A DNA stretch of 64,000 bases from Novosphingobium sp. (lineage in GTDB: Bacteria > Pseudomonadota > Alphaproteobacteria > Sphingomonadales > Sphingomonadaceae), in assembly GCF_039595395.1 (NCBI RefSeq), contig NZ_JBCNLP010000006.1, positions 67,001-131,000 of the forward strand, given 5' to 3'. The first letter of the stretch is position 1; every line of letters starts with the position of its first letter. Under the pieces are notes generated by a model. The model was not told where the DNA came from, searched no databases, and saw nothing but the letters and a program-made list of their open reading frames with translations. This document shows positions 1 through 8,636 of the stretch, piece after piece. Made by a program: the position numbers and the translations under genes.

Positions 1-281
1 CGGGCGACAAGCCCGGTGCCGGCAAAAAGCTGATCGATGGCATTGCCGACGGTCAGTTCGCCGCGCACCGCATTGGTACGCACCGCATGGGTGACCTTGC
101 GCGAGGCGATGATCTGCACATCGGCCTGATGGCCCAGCAGACCGATCGCGGTTTCGGCGGATTGTGCTTCGATGGCGAAGGTCCGGGTCTGTGCGGCGGC
201 CTGCGCACTTGCTGGCGCGGTAACGGCGCAGACAATGCTTGCTGACGCAAAAAGCGCGCCACGAAGCGTGGTTCTCAACAT
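1..281 (-). CDS. TonB-dependent receptor, FecA-like, N-terminal part (runs off the window)
   Basis: Reading leftwards from an ATG at 281 the frame stays open to the window edge (93 codons visible). It starts with a signal peptide (MLRTTLRGALFASASIVCAV, then Ala-rich to a cleavage site near APASAQA). A secretin/TonB N-terminal (STN) domain follows, recognisable in TFAIEAQSAETAIGLLG, VQIIASRKV and AVRGELTVGNAIDQLFAGTG. STN domains mark transducing receptors that signal through FecR to FecI, and exactly that pair lies just upstream on the same strand. A GGAGGGG ribosome site sits a few bases before the ATG. The plug and barrel are outside the window, so the substrate (ferric siderophore or another ligand) cannot be told. 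Confidence 0.85.
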   Translation of the reverse strand, partial: MLRTTLRGALFASASIVCAVTAPASAQAAAQTRTFAIEAQSAETAIGLLGHQADVQIIASRKVTHAVRTNAVRGELTVGNAIDQLFAGTGLVA

Positions 282-374
282 AAGCCCCTCCGGTTGTTCT
301 TTTCGATTATCGGCAGATCGTTTTTTGATCTGTCCTCCCCAAGAGTATCCTGTTTCGAAAATCCCTCTCTCAGC

Positions 375-1334
375 CTATGTTTTATTTTGCATGTCGCTTC
401 CGCGTTCGATGCGGATCACATTGGGTTCGCTGGTGTTCACGCTGACGCCCAGAGAGGTCTTGAGCGCTTCGGCAAAGCCTTCGGGGTCGCTGATGCGGAA
501 CAGGCCGTCGAACTGTTCGGCCGCCACATTGGGGTCGGCAATGACGATCTGGCACTGGTTGTAGCGGTTGAACTCCTCCGCCGCGTCCCGCAGGGTGGTG
601 CCGTTGAGGTCGATCATGCCGTTGCGCCAGGCCAGCGCCCGGTCGACCGAGGCGGTCTCGCTCGCCTGATAATGCACCACCGCGCGTTCGCTGATGAGCG
701 CCCGCTCCCCGGCCACCACCCGCACGCGCTGGCCGGAGTCGGCGTCGGACCATGTTTCCACGATGCCTTCCGTCACCAGCACTTCCACCCCGCCTTCGCG
801 TTTGCGAACCGAGAAAGCGGTGCCCACCGCGCGGGCGCGCGCATTGCCCGAAGCCACGACAAAGGGGCGGGCCGCATCCTTGGCGACCTCGAACCAGGCC
901 TCGCCCTGTGCCAGTTCGATCTGGCGCATGTGCTTGGCGAGATGCACCTTCAGTTCCGTGTCGGAATTGATCGTCATCACCGAGCCGTCACCCAGCGGCA
1001 CACGGCGAATTTCGCCCAGTTGCGTGACATAGGCCTGGCCCTGCGCCATCATGAAGCGTGAGGCCAGCACCGCGGCCCCGCTGGCCGCGACCAGCCCTCC
1101 TAGCACGCTGCGGCGCTTCCAGATGGCCGGCGAGGGGGCGGGGATAACCTCGGGCGCGCTGATGGCATCGGGCATCAGCCATGCGGCATGCGTTTGCAGC
1201 AGCAGGCCTTGCCGAATCGGGTCGACCGCCAGCCATGCCTGCAGATCGGCCTCATCCTGCGCCGACCAGTCGCCGGCATCCATGCGGGCGACCCACTGCG
1301 CCGCCTCGCCGGCGATCTGTTCGCGCGGGCTCAC
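375..1334 (-). CDS. FecR-family anti-sigma factor
   Basis: A 319-residue inner-membrane regulator that should hold the neighbouring FecI-like sigma factor and release it when the receptor is occupied. The N-terminal DUF4880-like part has EAAQWVARMDAGDWSAQDEA. One membrane segment follows at RRSVLGGLVAASGAAVLASR. The periplasmic FecR domain then has GEIRRVPLGDGSVMTINSDT, GEAWFEVAKDAARPFVV and AVGTAFSVR. I chose a GTG start at 1334 because it overlaps the sigma gene's TGA as GTGA, the usual sigma/anti-sigma coupling; a longer frame upstream only reads the sigma gene out of frame. The STN receptor lies 93 bases downstream, completing the three-part system. Confidence 0.9.
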   Translation of the reverse strand: MSPREQIAGEAAQWVARMDAGDWSAQDEADLQAWLAVDPIRQGLLLQTHAAWLMPDAISAPEVIPAPSPAIWKRRSVLGGLVAASGAAVLASRFMMAQGQAYVTQLGEIRRVPLGDGSVMTINSDTELKVHLAKHMRQIELAQGEAWFEVAKDAARPFVVASGNARARAVGTAFSVRKREGGVEVLVTEGIVETWSDADSGQRVRVVAGERALISERAVVHYQASETASVDRALAWRNGMIDLNGTTLRDAAEEFNRYNQCQIVIADPNVAAEQFDGLFRISDPEGFAEALKTSLGVSVNTSEPNVIRIERGSDMQNKT

Positions 1335-1861
1335 GAGCGGAGCGCCTTCTGTTCGGCGGGCTGGGGTTCCTGCTCTTGCTCCAGCAGGCGCCATCCCTCG
1401 CGGATCGCGCGCACGCCGACCGAAACCTGCTTTTCAACCGCCTTTTCGGTGATGCCCATATGGCTGGCGACTTCCTTTTGCGACCATCCCTCGATCTTGC
1501 GCAATTCGACGATGCGGCGGCAGCGTTCGGGCAGGCTGGCCAGCATCATGCGCACCCGGTCAAAGGCCAGGCGGCTGGCCACCTGCTCCTCGGGCGAGGG
1601 GGAGCCATTGTCGCGATAGCTTTCGATCTCGCTGATGGCCTCGAAAGGGGCGATCTGCTGGCGCTTCAGCCGCCGTACCATCAGATTGCGGCACACGGAG
1701 AAGAAATAGGCGTGCGGGCAGTCGATATGCTCCACCCCCTCCAGCGTGACCAAGCGGCAATAGGCGTCCTGCATCAACTCATCCACCTCGTCAGGCGAGA
1801 CGCGCCGCCGCAGGAACCAGGCGCGAATGCGTGGTTCATGCGGCATGATCTCGCGCGCCAC
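1331..1861 (-). CDS. ECF sigma factor, FecI-like
   Basis: About 176 residues with sigma region 2 (DEVDELMQDAYCRLV, then CPHAYFFSVCRNLMVRRLKR) and region 4 (LPERCRRIVELRKIEGWSQK followed by EVASHMGITEKAVEKQV). It would direct RNA polymerase to the receptor gene when FecR signals. The start is uncertain: GTG at 1861 has no clear ribosome site, the frame is open back to a TAA near 1939, and the first ATG is at 1846. The 3' end overlaps FecR by four bases. It looks intact and of normal family length. Confidence 0.88.
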   Translation of the reverse strand: MAREIMPHEPRIRAWFLRRRVSPDEVDELMQDAYCRLVTLEGVEHIDCPHAYFFSVCRNLMVRRLKRQQIAPFEAISEIESYRDNGSPSPEEQVASRLAFDRVRMMLASLPERCRRIVELRKIEGWSQKEVASHMGITEKAVEKQVSVGVRAIREGWRLLEQEQEPQPAEQKALRS

Positions 1862-2407
1862 CCACAGCGCAAGCGCGCGGCGACGTTCAAGCAGCGCTCG
1901 CGAATCCGTAGCCGTGGCACCCTCCCTGTTCGAGGTTTATCCCCTTTGACCGTCATAGAGGCCTGGCGCGCGAAAATCCCTCCCGCTGCGTCAGATATTT
2001 TTTAGGCCCTGCCGGTTTTCCGGTTTTCCGGTTTTCCGGTTTTCCGGTCTGCCGGGGCTCGGGAGCTGCGGATGGGATGACGGCTCGTGCCGCATCGGGA
2101 AGCGCTTTGGGGCGTCCGGCTGCGCCCAACCGATGGGGCGTTCCAGCGGTATACCGCTTTCCCAAATCGGGATTTTCCCGTTTGCAATGGCGGAAAATAC
2201 GTGACCCAATTGCTATTTTCTCGGGGTGGAAAGCTCCTAAAGTGGCTTGTGATTGTTGCACTAAAACAAAATTCTGCGGGGCTGTGAGCGGGTTTTCCTC
2301 ATGACGCCATACGCCGGATTGCGAGCGCAAGTTTCAACAAGCCGAATGTTTCTTCCGCATTCAAATCTACGCCGTCCATTTCACTATTTGGTCTCGGGGT
2401 AAATGCG
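1862..2407. other. Intergenic region between divergent sigma and outer-membrane genes
   Basis: About 545 bases with no convincing gene; short open frames on both strands have no homology I recognise. It must hold the promoter of the FecI-FecR-receptor operon (leftwards) and of the barrel gene at 2408 (rightwards). It contains the 8-base tandem repeat at 2012-2051 and becomes AT-richer from 2190 to 2400. Confidence 0.7.
2012..2051. repeat. 8-bp tandem repeat, CCGGTTTT x4 plus a degenerate copy
   Basis: Four exact CCGGTTTT units run from 2012 to 2043 and a fifth degenerate one (CCGGTCTG) to 2051. It is a short microsatellite-like tract upstream of the sigma gene. A unit of 8 changes spacing by a non-multiple of three and of the helical turn, so copy number could alter promoter geometry. 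That effect is inference. Confidence 0.85.
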
Positions 2408-3190
2408 ATGAATTATCTCAAGACGGTCGTGTCAGCTTTTGGGCTTATGTTGTTCTTTGTGGGGACCGCTCATGCGGATCCCTTTACGCAGGAGCAAGGC
2501 CAGGGACGGGTGATCGTCAGCGGCATTTTCACGCAAAGCCCGAAAGGGTTCGATGCGAACGGCAAGACAGTGCCCATCCAGGAATATGACCAGAATCAGG
2601 TCTATATCATGGGCGAATATGGCGTGACGAAAAACTTCACCGTTTTGCTCACGCCCAGTGTCGGCAACATCAGTCTCAAGGGCGGTGATGATTCCAGCGG
2701 TCTGGGATACACCGATGTGGGTGGTCGCTATCGCCTGGCGAAAAGCGATCACTGGATCATCTCGGTTCAGGGACTGGTGAAGATACCGGGGACCGCGCGC
2801 AACTATCCCGTGCCGCAGTTCAACGACAAGAGCGTGCAATATGACCTGCGCGTGTCGGGCGGTTATATGGCGGGTCCGGCCTTCATCACGCTCGATACCG
2901 CATATCGGTTGCGGGCGGGCGATCCGCCGAACGAGTTTCACATCGATGCGACGGCGGGCACACATATCACGCCGCGGCTGATGTTGCTGGCCTCTGCCTA
3001 TACCACGATCTCGGATGGCGGCGGGCGGGGCGTGTTCAACCAGTCTTATCATTACACCGACGTCTATGCCAGCGTCGTCTATGATGTGACGAAGCGGTTT
3101 TCGTTGCAGGCCGGATACACCGGTACTGTCACGGGCAAGAATTCATTGCGACAGCGCGGGCCTGTCGTCGGTATTTGGTACAAGTTCTGA
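2408..3190 (+). CDS. Outer-membrane beta-barrel protein, function unknown
   Basis: 260 residues with a signal peptide (hydrophobic segment TVVSAFGLMLFFVG, cleavage near TAHA). The rest alternates short amphipathic strands such as NQVYIMGEYGVTKNFTVLL, GYTDVGGRYRLA and FSLQAGYTGTV. It ends in Phe (VVGIWYKF), the typical C-terminal signature for barrel assembly in the outer membrane. It resembles the MetA/phenol-pathway 'transporter' type barrels, but I cannot assign a substrate. It lies 64 bases upstream of the UDP-glucuronate decarboxylase gene on the same strand, so a role in exporting or anchoring the polysaccharide made by the next three genes is a reasonable inference. Confidence 0.75.
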   Translation: MNYLKTVVSAFGLMLFFVGTAHADPFTQEQGQGRVIVSGIFTQSPKGFDANGKTVPIQEYDQNQVYIMGEYGVTKNFTVLLTPSVGNISLKGGDDSSGLGYTDVGGRYRLAKSDHWIISVQGLVKIPGTARNYPVPQFNDKSVQYDLRVSGGYMAGPAFITLDTAYRLRAGDPPNEFHIDATAGTHITPRLMLLASAYTTISDGGGRGVFNQSYHYTDVYASVVYDVTKRFSLQAGYTGTVTGKNSLRQRGPVVGIWYKF

Positions 3191-3254
3191 GGCTGGGGAG
3201 GATGCGCAGCATCGTCCGCCGTTTGACGGAAAGCCTGAAAGAGAGGGGGGCGCC

Positions 3255-4283
3255 ATGGTCACAATGACAAGCGAACGCGCAAAGACAGTGCTGATCACCG
3301 GAGGAGCGGGCTTTCTTGGTTCGCATCTGGCCGAGCGATTGCTGGGGCAAGGGCACCGGGTTTACTGTCTGGATAATTTCCAGTCCGGACGTCGCGCCAA
3401 TCTGACGCCTTTGCTGCGCAGCAACCGCCTGACGATCGTGACGCATGATCTGGTCAATCCCTTGCCGGAGCTGCCGCGCTTCGACGAGATCTACAATCTG
3501 GCCTGCCCCGCCTCGCCGGTGCATTATCAGGAAGATCCGGTGGCGACGATGAAGGTCTGCTCGATCGGCGTGCTGAACATGCTGGAGCGCGCGGCGCGCG
3601 ATCATGCCAGGGTGTTCCACACCTCTACCTCGGAGATTTACGGCGATCCGGAAATTCATCCGCAGCATGAATCCTATCATGGCAATGTGAACACCATCGG
3701 TCCGCGTTCGTGCTATGACGAAGGGAAGCGCTTCGCCGAAACGCTGCTGACCGAATATGCTGCCCAATCCGGGCTCAATGTGCGGCTGGTGCGGATTTTC
3801 AACACCTATGGCCCGCGGATGCAGCCCGACGATGGGCGCGTGGTCTCCAATTTCATCGTGCAGGCGCTGCGTGGTCAGCAGATCACCATCTATGGTGACG
3901 GCAATCAGACCCGGTCCTTCTGCTATGTCGATGATCTGATCGACGGCATCCAGTTGCTGATGAGCGCCGATGACAAGGCCGTCGGCCCGATGAATATCGG
4001 CAATCCCGGTGAATATACGGTTGGAGAACTGGCTTCTCTCATCGTCGGGATGGTCGGATCCCGCTCCTCGATTGTCTACAAGCCTTTGCCTGTTGACGAT
4101 CCGCGCCGCCGCCGCCCGGATATTTCCCGTGCGCAGGCCTTGCTGGGGTGGTCGCCGAAGGTCGATCTGGTGAGCGGCCTTGAAAAAACAATCAGTTACT
4201 TCCGTCGCAGGTTCGATGAAAACATGTCACCGGACTTTCTGGCGGCCATGCCATCCCGGATGGGAAGCCGTCTGGTGATGTGA
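3255..4283 (+). CDS. UDP-glucuronate decarboxylase (UDP-xylose synthase) family protein
   Basis: 342-residue extended short-chain dehydrogenase. The NAD-binding motif is GGAGFLGSH (about 16-24). The active site has TSTSEIYGD (123-131) and the Tyr/Lys pair in CYDEGKR (Y154, K158). YNLACPASPVHYQ, GNVNTIGPR and DDGRVVSNFIVQAL are the hallmarks that separate UDP-glucuronate decarboxylases from other sugar epimerases. The reaction is UDP-glucuronate to UDP-xylose plus CO2 (EC 4.1.1.35). A purine-rich GAGAGGGGGG precedes the ATG. It is followed by a processive glycosyltransferase and a second epimerase, so it probably supplies a pentose donor for an extracellular polymer. A closely related sugar-nucleotide enzyme is the main alternative. 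Confidence 0.88.
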   Translation: MVTMTSERAKTVLITGGAGFLGSHLAERLLGQGHRVYCLDNFQSGRRANLTPLLRSNRLTIVTHDLVNPLPELPRFDEIYNLACPASPVHYQEDPVATMKVCSIGVLNMLERAARDHARVFHTSTSEIYGDPEIHPQHESYHGNVNTIGPRSCYDEGKRFAETLLTEYAAQSGLNVRLVRIFNTYGPRMQPDDGRVVSNFIVQALRGQQITIYGDGNQTRSFCYVDDLIDGIQLLMSADDKAVGPMNIGNPGEYTVGELASLIVGMVGSRSSIVYKPLPVDDPRRRRPDISRAQALLGWSPKVDLVSGLEKTISYFRRRFDENMSPDFLAAMPSRMGSRLVM

Positions 4284-4334
4284 TGCAACAGTGGGATGGG
4301 CGCATGCCTTGCGCCTGTGTCAGGAGTGTGTGCC

Positions 4335-5789
4335 ATGAGCGTGATCGATCAGGTGCTGATTATCTTGTTTGTCATTGCTCAGCTTGCGTACCTCTGCATC
4401 ATGCTGATCGAGCTTTATTTTATCACGCGGCCTGTCAATCGCGTCGATATGGAAGAGCTGGAGGATTTAACGCAGGAGGATTATCCTGACATCATCCTGT
4501 TCTATCCGGTTCTGCGTGAACTTGAATCCACGATGCGCACGACCTTCGTGTCTCTGGCCAATCTTCACTATCCGACCGAGAAATTCAGGATCGTGGCGAT
4601 CCCGAACGACAATGACCTGCCGACCGTCGAGAGCCTTGAGCGACTGGCCAGGGAGTTTCCCTTCCTCAGCGTGATGCCGGTGCCCCCCACCAGCGATCCG
4701 CGCTGGAATGTCGTGTGGGAGGACTGGCAGGCCAATGAGAAGGCCTATTGGTTCCACAAGGGCCCCCGCGCCGGTGTCCGCGATCTTCCGCCCAAGAAGA
4801 CGCGGCAACTGATCTATGCCTTCTACACCACCTATGCGAACAACCCGTTCAAAGGCGATTTTCTGGTCGATTACATCGATGCCGACAGCGCGCCGCCGGC
4901 CAATCACTTTCAGGCCGCCGCCGTCGGCATGCGCCATTACGATGTGCTGCAGGCCACCAACATCGCCGGAAATCTGCTGGATACCATGCCGGCAAGCTGG
5001 TTCGCCTTCGATCACCTGTGCTGGGATGCCAACAAATATGGCCATCTGACCGCCAATGGGCATCACCCCTATTGGGTGCTGGGCAAGGGGCTGTTTTTCA
5101 AGGCATCCGACCTGAAAGAGCTGGGCGGCTTCCATCCCTGGATGACCATCGAGGACCCCGAAGTCGGCATGCGCTTCTGGGCCAATGGCAAAAAGCTGGG
5201 GCTGATCGAGGCGCCGCTGGTCGAGGAAGTGCCTGAAACGCTGAGCAATGGCATCACACAGCGCAAGCGCTGGGTCGCGGGCTTCTTTCAGTCGCTCGAC
5301 ACGCCGCTCAAGGAGATGGGCTTCAGCCGTTACAACCGCTTCAAGGCGTGGCTCAACTTCCTGCCCTGCATGTCCTTCTGGCTCAATTCGGTGGGCATTC
5401 CCATCGGCATCTGGGCGCTGATCGTATGGGCGCAGGGCACCAGTCCCCTCCCGCACTGGACGGTCTATCTTTCGGCTTTCAACGTGCTGTGCTTCGCGCT
5501 GCTGCTGCTGGGGCAATATGTCATCACCTGGCGGCGCACGGCGCTGGTCCTGCCCTCGCGGTTCAAGCGGCTGTGGTATCTGTTCCGGGTCAATCCGGTC
5601 TCGCTGATGATCTTCTGGCTGGTCTGGATGATCCCGCTCTGGAAGGGCTGGCGCATGTACCGCAAGGACGCCGGGCTGGTGTGGGAGCGCACCATCAAGA
5701 TCAACGCCAACAATGACATCGTTCGGGAAATCGTCGCCTCGGAGCATGCGGAGGGCGCTCCGGCAGGGGCCGCGGCGCAAGCACGATAG
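4335..5789 (+). CDS. Processive family 2 glycosyltransferase (polysaccharide synthase type)
   Basis: 484 residues. One N-terminal membrane helix (about 5-30) is followed by a cytosolic GT-A domain and then several C-terminal helices. It has the full D, D, D, QxxRW set: DAD at 182-184, TIEDPE (D274) and QRKRW (309-313), as in cellulose, hyaluronan and related synthases that polymerise and extrude a chain. ATG 4335 is chosen because AGGAGTG lies just before it; a longer frame from 4296 lacks a ribosome site. It sits between two sugar-nucleotide enzymes (52 bases after one, 17 before the other). With a UDP-xylose-forming neighbour and a xylanase at the end of the locus, a xylose-containing product is an attractive but unproven guess. 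Confidence 0.88.
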   Translation: MSVIDQVLIILFVIAQLAYLCIMLIELYFITRPVNRVDMEELEDLTQEDYPDIILFYPVLRELESTMRTTFVSLANLHYPTEKFRIVAIPNDNDLPTVESLERLAREFPFLSVMPVPPTSDPRWNVVWEDWQANEKAYWFHKGPRAGVRDLPPKKTRQLIYAFYTTYANNPFKGDFLVDYIDADSAPPANHFQAAAVGMRHYDVLQATNIAGNLLDTMPASWFAFDHLCWDANKYGHLTANGHHPYWVLGKGLFFKASDLKELGGFHPWMTIEDPEVGMRFWANGKKLGLIEAPLVEEVPETLSNGITQRKRWVAGFFQSLDTPLKEMGFSRYNRFKAWLNFLPCMSFWLNSVGIPIGIWALIVWAQGTSPLPHWTVYLSAFNVLCFALLLLGQYVITWRRTALVLPSRFKRLWYLFRVNPVSLMIFWLVWMIPLWKGWRMYRKDAGLVWERTIKINANNDIVREIVASEHAEGAPAGAAAQAR

Positions 5790-5806
5790 GACTGGGAGAG
5801 CTTGTG

Positions 5807-6943
5807 ATGGAAAAGCATGTGCTGGTGACGGGCGGGGCGGGGTTTATCGGCTCTCATCTGGTCGACCTGCTGCTGGAGCGCGGCTTTCGGGTGACCGTCT
5901 TCGATGCCTTGCTGCCGCAGGTTCATGGCCTGGCCGAGGTCGATGCCGATGGCTGGCCCACCTACCTCAATCCGGCGGCGGGGCGGATCCATGCCAATCT
6001 GCTGGACGATGGCGCCTTCGAAGCCGCGCTGGACGGGGTGACTCATCTTGTCCATCTGGCCGCCTCGGTCGGCGTTGGGCAGAGCATGACCAACATTGTC
6101 GACTATACGCGCAACAATGTGATGGCCGCCGCCGTGATGCTGGAGATGCTGTCCAAAGGCCATCACACGGTCGAGCGCATGGCGGTGGCCTCCTCCATGT
6201 CGATCTACGGCGAGGGCGAATATGCCGATGCCGAGGGCAACCGCGTGATGCCACAGACGCGGGCGCGTGAGCAGTTGCAGCAGCGCCAATGGGATGTGAT
6301 GGGGCCAGATGGCGAAAGGCTGATCCCGGTCCCCACGCGCGAGACCAAATTGCTGCAGCCGACCTCGATCTATGCGGTGAACAAGCGCGATCACGAGGAG
6401 ATGTTTCTGGCGGTGGGCCGGGCGCTGGATATTCCCACGGTCGCTCTGCGGCTGTTCAACGCCTATGGCTCGCGGCAGGCGCTCAGCAATCCTTACACCG
6501 GCGTGGCGGCGATCTTTATCTCGCGCCTGCTCAACGACAGCGCTCCGCTGGTCTTCGAGGATGGCGAGCAGATGCGCGATTTCGTCCATGTGCGCGATGT
6601 CGCCAATGCCTTCGCCACCGTGCTGGACAGCGACAAGCGCCTGTGGGACGTGTTCAATGTCGGCAGCGACAGGCCGATTGCCATCCATGACATGGCCCAT
6701 GTGCTGGCGCGTCTGCTGCAGAAGAACATCGCGCCGCAGATTTTGCATCAGTATCGGGTGGGGGACATCCGCCACTGCTTTGGTGATCTGTCCAAATTGC
6801 GCGACACCTTTGGCGTCACCCCGCAGGTGGATTTCGAAACGGGGATGGGAGAGCTGATCGATTGGGTGAGATCGACCGAAAAGCCGGTCGACAAATCGGA
6901 ATCCAGCCTGTCGGAACTGCGCGAAAAGGGCCTGGTGATCTGA
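5807..6943 (+). CDS. NAD-dependent sugar-nucleotide epimerase (UDP-glucose / dTDP-rhamnose 4-epimerase type)
   Basis: 378-residue extended SDR. GGAGFIGSH is the nucleotide loop, ASSMSIYGEG carries the catalytic Ser, and SIYAVNKRDHE gives the YxxxK pair. An insertion of about 50 residues between these motifs, plus NPYTGVAAIFISRLL and DFVHVRDVANAF, resembles WbiB-like dTDP-L-rhamnose 4-epimerases more than GalE. ATG 5807 is preferred over the adjacent in-frame GTG 5804 because GGGAGAG at 5794-5800 gives normal spacing. It is the last gene of the presumed operon; a palindromic repeat begins 7 bases after its stop. Exact sugar specificity is not visible. Confidence 0.82.
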   Translation: MEKHVLVTGGAGFIGSHLVDLLLERGFRVTVFDALLPQVHGLAEVDADGWPTYLNPAAGRIHANLLDDGAFEAALDGVTHLVHLAASVGVGQSMTNIVDYTRNNVMAAAVMLEMLSKGHHTVERMAVASSMSIYGEGEYADAEGNRVMPQTRAREQLQQRQWDVMGPDGERLIPVPTRETKLLQPTSIYAVNKRDHEEMFLAVGRALDIPTVALRLFNAYGSRQALSNPYTGVAAIFISRLLNDSAPLVFEDGEQMRDFVHVRDVANAFATVLDSDKRLWDVFNVGSDRPIAIHDMAHVLARLLQKNIAPQILHQYRVGDIRHCFGDLSKLRDTFGVTPQVDFETGMGELIDWVRSTEKPVDKSESSLSELREKGLVI

Positions 6944-6949
6944 CGCTGA

Positions 6950-7087
6950 TTGGAAATCCGGCGAAAGCCGGATTTGCGGCACCAGCCCTCTCCCCCACCC
7001 GGCCACCCATAGAATACTGCCGTTGGGTGGCCGGGTGGGGGAGAGGGCTGGTGCCGCGCTGAACATGCGCGAAAGCGCATGTTCCAA
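6950..7087 (+). repeat. Three-hairpin palindromic element, copy 1
   Basis: 138 bases bounded by TTGGAA and TTCCAA. It contains three stem-loops in order: ATCCGGC/GCCGGAT with a GAAA loop; a long perfect stem of about 33 bases beginning GCGGCACCAGCCCTCTCCCC; and AACATGCGC/GCGCATGTT. It is nearly identical to 22604-22742 except for the central loop, and lies between the stops of two convergent genes, where it may also end transcription. The structure suggests a non-coding REP- or MITE-like mobile repeat. Confidence 0.85.
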
Positions 7088-7095
7088 ACGGGCTC

Positions 7096-8220
7096 TCAGG
7101 CGCGTTGGATGCGCATGGCCTCGTTCAGCACCATCTGCATCTTCTTGGGCTTCATATCGGCGTCGAAGGGCAGGCCACGGTTCAGCCTCTTGCCATCGAT
7201 GGGGGCGTGAGAAACCGCCGCAAGCGTATCAGGGGCGTTTTCCTGCAGCCAGCTATGCCGGTCGCTCAGCCCCCAGGTCACGATGCTTTCCACGGCGGGC
7301 TGATCCATCGCCACATCGAGGAAGGACTGGATATGATCCGCCACAGCCGCGTCACGTTCCGCGATCGGGCGGTTGCGGTCGGCCTCGATCGCATCGAGTT
7401 CGGTGATCGCCAGCTTCACCCCCGTATCCGCCAGATCGGACATGAAGCGCGCCAGCCGCTTTTGCGGGATCGCCCCCTTGGCCAGCTCCAGATGCCCCTG
7501 CAGACCCACGCTGTGCAGCGGCATGCCGCGAGTCTTCAGATTCTCCACCAGCCTCAGCAAGGCATTGCGCCGCGCCTCATCGACCGGATTGTCATAGCTG
7601 AGGGCATATTCATTGATCATCAGCTTCGCGCGCGGATCGAGCCCATTGGCCGTCAGCAGCGCCATGGCGACATAGTCGCTGCCATAGGCCTGCTGGAAGC
7701 TGGTACGACGCAGGCCCTTCTCGCCCTGCTCGGTGTCGATCATCTCATTGACGACGATCCAGTCGGCGATGCGCCCGCTGTAGCGCGGCAGCAGATTGGC
7801 GAAATGCCGGGTCACCGTGCGCCAGTCGCGCTTCTCCAGCATCTCGGCGCGGGCCCAGTCCGGGGTCATCTTTTCCCAGATCAGCGAATGGCCGCGCACC
7901 GCCATGCCATGCGTTTCGGCAAAACCCAGGATGGCATCATAATTGCCATACCACGGCTCGCCCTTGCGCCATTCGACCGCGCTCCACTGGCCGTGATATT
8001 CGGGCACCAGAATGTCGCAGCCCTTGATCGCGGCCAGCAAGGGCGTGTCATCGACCAGTTGATCGGGGCGCACCGCCGCGCCAAACCGGCGCTGGCCGGC
8101 GTCACGATGATGGCCCGGAGAGGTGGATGAGGAAGCCATGCCAATGTCCGAAAAGCGCAAAGCAACAGGCAGCGCGGCAATCGCTGTCAGGGCTGTACGT
8201 CTGGACACAGGTTGGGACAA
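7096..8220 (-). CDS. GH10 endo-1,4-beta-xylanase, exported
   Basis: 374 residues. The N-terminus has a twin-arginine-like stretch (SRRTALTAIAALPVALRF), so export, possibly by Tat, is likely. The family 10 barrel shows RGHSLIWE (substrate-site His), WIVVNEMID with the acid/base Glu (about 159) and LAITELDA with the nucleophile Glu (about 274). It hydrolyses beta-1,4-xylan or a related chain. The start is TTG at 8220 without a strong ribosome site; GTG at 8208 is the alternative. It converges on the glycosyltransferase operon across repeat copy 1. No xylose-use genes are nearby, so a role in trimming or releasing the polymer made next door is as plausible as plant-xylan degradation. Confidence 0.85.
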   Translation of the reverse strand: MSQPVSRRTALTAIAALPVALRFSDIGMASSSTSPGHHRDAGQRRFGAAVRPDQLVDDTPLLAAIKGCDILVPEYHGQWSAVEWRKGEPWYGNYDAILGFAETHGMAVRGHSLIWEKMTPDWARAEMLEKRDWRTVTRHFANLLPRYSGRIADWIVVNEMIDTEQGEKGLRRTSFQQAYGSDYVAMALLTANGLDPRAKLMINEYALSYDNPVDEARRNALLRLVENLKTRGMPLHSVGLQGHLELAKGAIPQKRLARFMSDLADTGVKLAITELDAIEADRNRPIAERDAAVADHIQSFLDVAMDQPAVESIVTWGLSDRHSWLQENAPDTLAAVSHAPIDGKRLNRGLPFDADMKPKKMQMVLNEAMRIQRA

Positions 8221-8636
8221 GATGGCGAATCCGGCCGAGGCTCACATGGTCGCCCGGTTAGCAAGACAACTTTAAGGGTGGCTTAACGGCGAGCGCTGGA
8301 TGAGGCGGGCTGAGGGTGATTCACTGTTCAATCGAGTCGACCGCCCAAGCGCGGCACCAACTCACTCCGGCTTGTGCCGGATTTCCTGACAGACCCTGAG
8401 TCCTTCGACGGTCTTGAGGCAGATGCGAGGCATGTCAATATGAACGAGCGGTGAAAAGCCGCCGAATAGCCTGACGGAATTTACGTAGGGAATCCCAAAG
8501 GTAATCCAATAACCCGCCAGAATTGTCGGGCAGCAAGAACTGCCCTCTCCCGATGCTCTATTTCATCCTTTGTCGCGACGGCGCGACTGTCGCCCACCAG
8601 CGCTAAAATATTGGGGGCACTGTGAGGAGAAGTGAA
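8221..8636. other. Intergenic region upstream of the amyloid-like operon
   Basis: About 415 bases with no credible gene. It separates the divergent xylanase and fibre-subunit genes and should hold both promoters. The only structure I could tie to something else is the 16-base motif at 8482-8497. A small inverted repeat (TCGCGACGGCGCGACTGTCGC) lies about 45 bases before the subunit start. Confidence 0.6.
8482..8497 (+). promoter_or_regulatory. Candidate regulator site TACGT-N6-TCCCA, copy 1
   Basis: TACGTAGGGAATCCCA lies 155 bases before the subunit ATG. The same TACGT-N6-TCCCA pattern occurs 132 bases before the LuxR gene of this locus (13481-13496). Two occurrences at similar distances suggest a shared regulator, most simply the LuxR protein itself; this is inference from two sites. 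Confidence 0.4.

Noticed and set aside
1774..1956. A 60-codon frame starting upstream of the FecI gene as a separate leader peptide
   Set aside because: It overlaps the sigma gene in another frame, and its product is Arg-rich with no recognisable features.
6945..7095. Repeat copy 1 as a simple rho-independent terminator
   Set aside because: It has three separate stems, no T-run, defined TTGGAA/TTCCAA ends and a nearly identical copy at 22604, so a dispersed element is the better description even if it also stops transcription.
7096..8220. The xylanase as part of a plant-xylan utilisation locus
   Set aside because: No xylosidase, xylose isomerase, glucuronidase or xylan receptor gene is adjacent; its nearest neighbours make a polysaccharide. 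Not excluded, but less supported by context.
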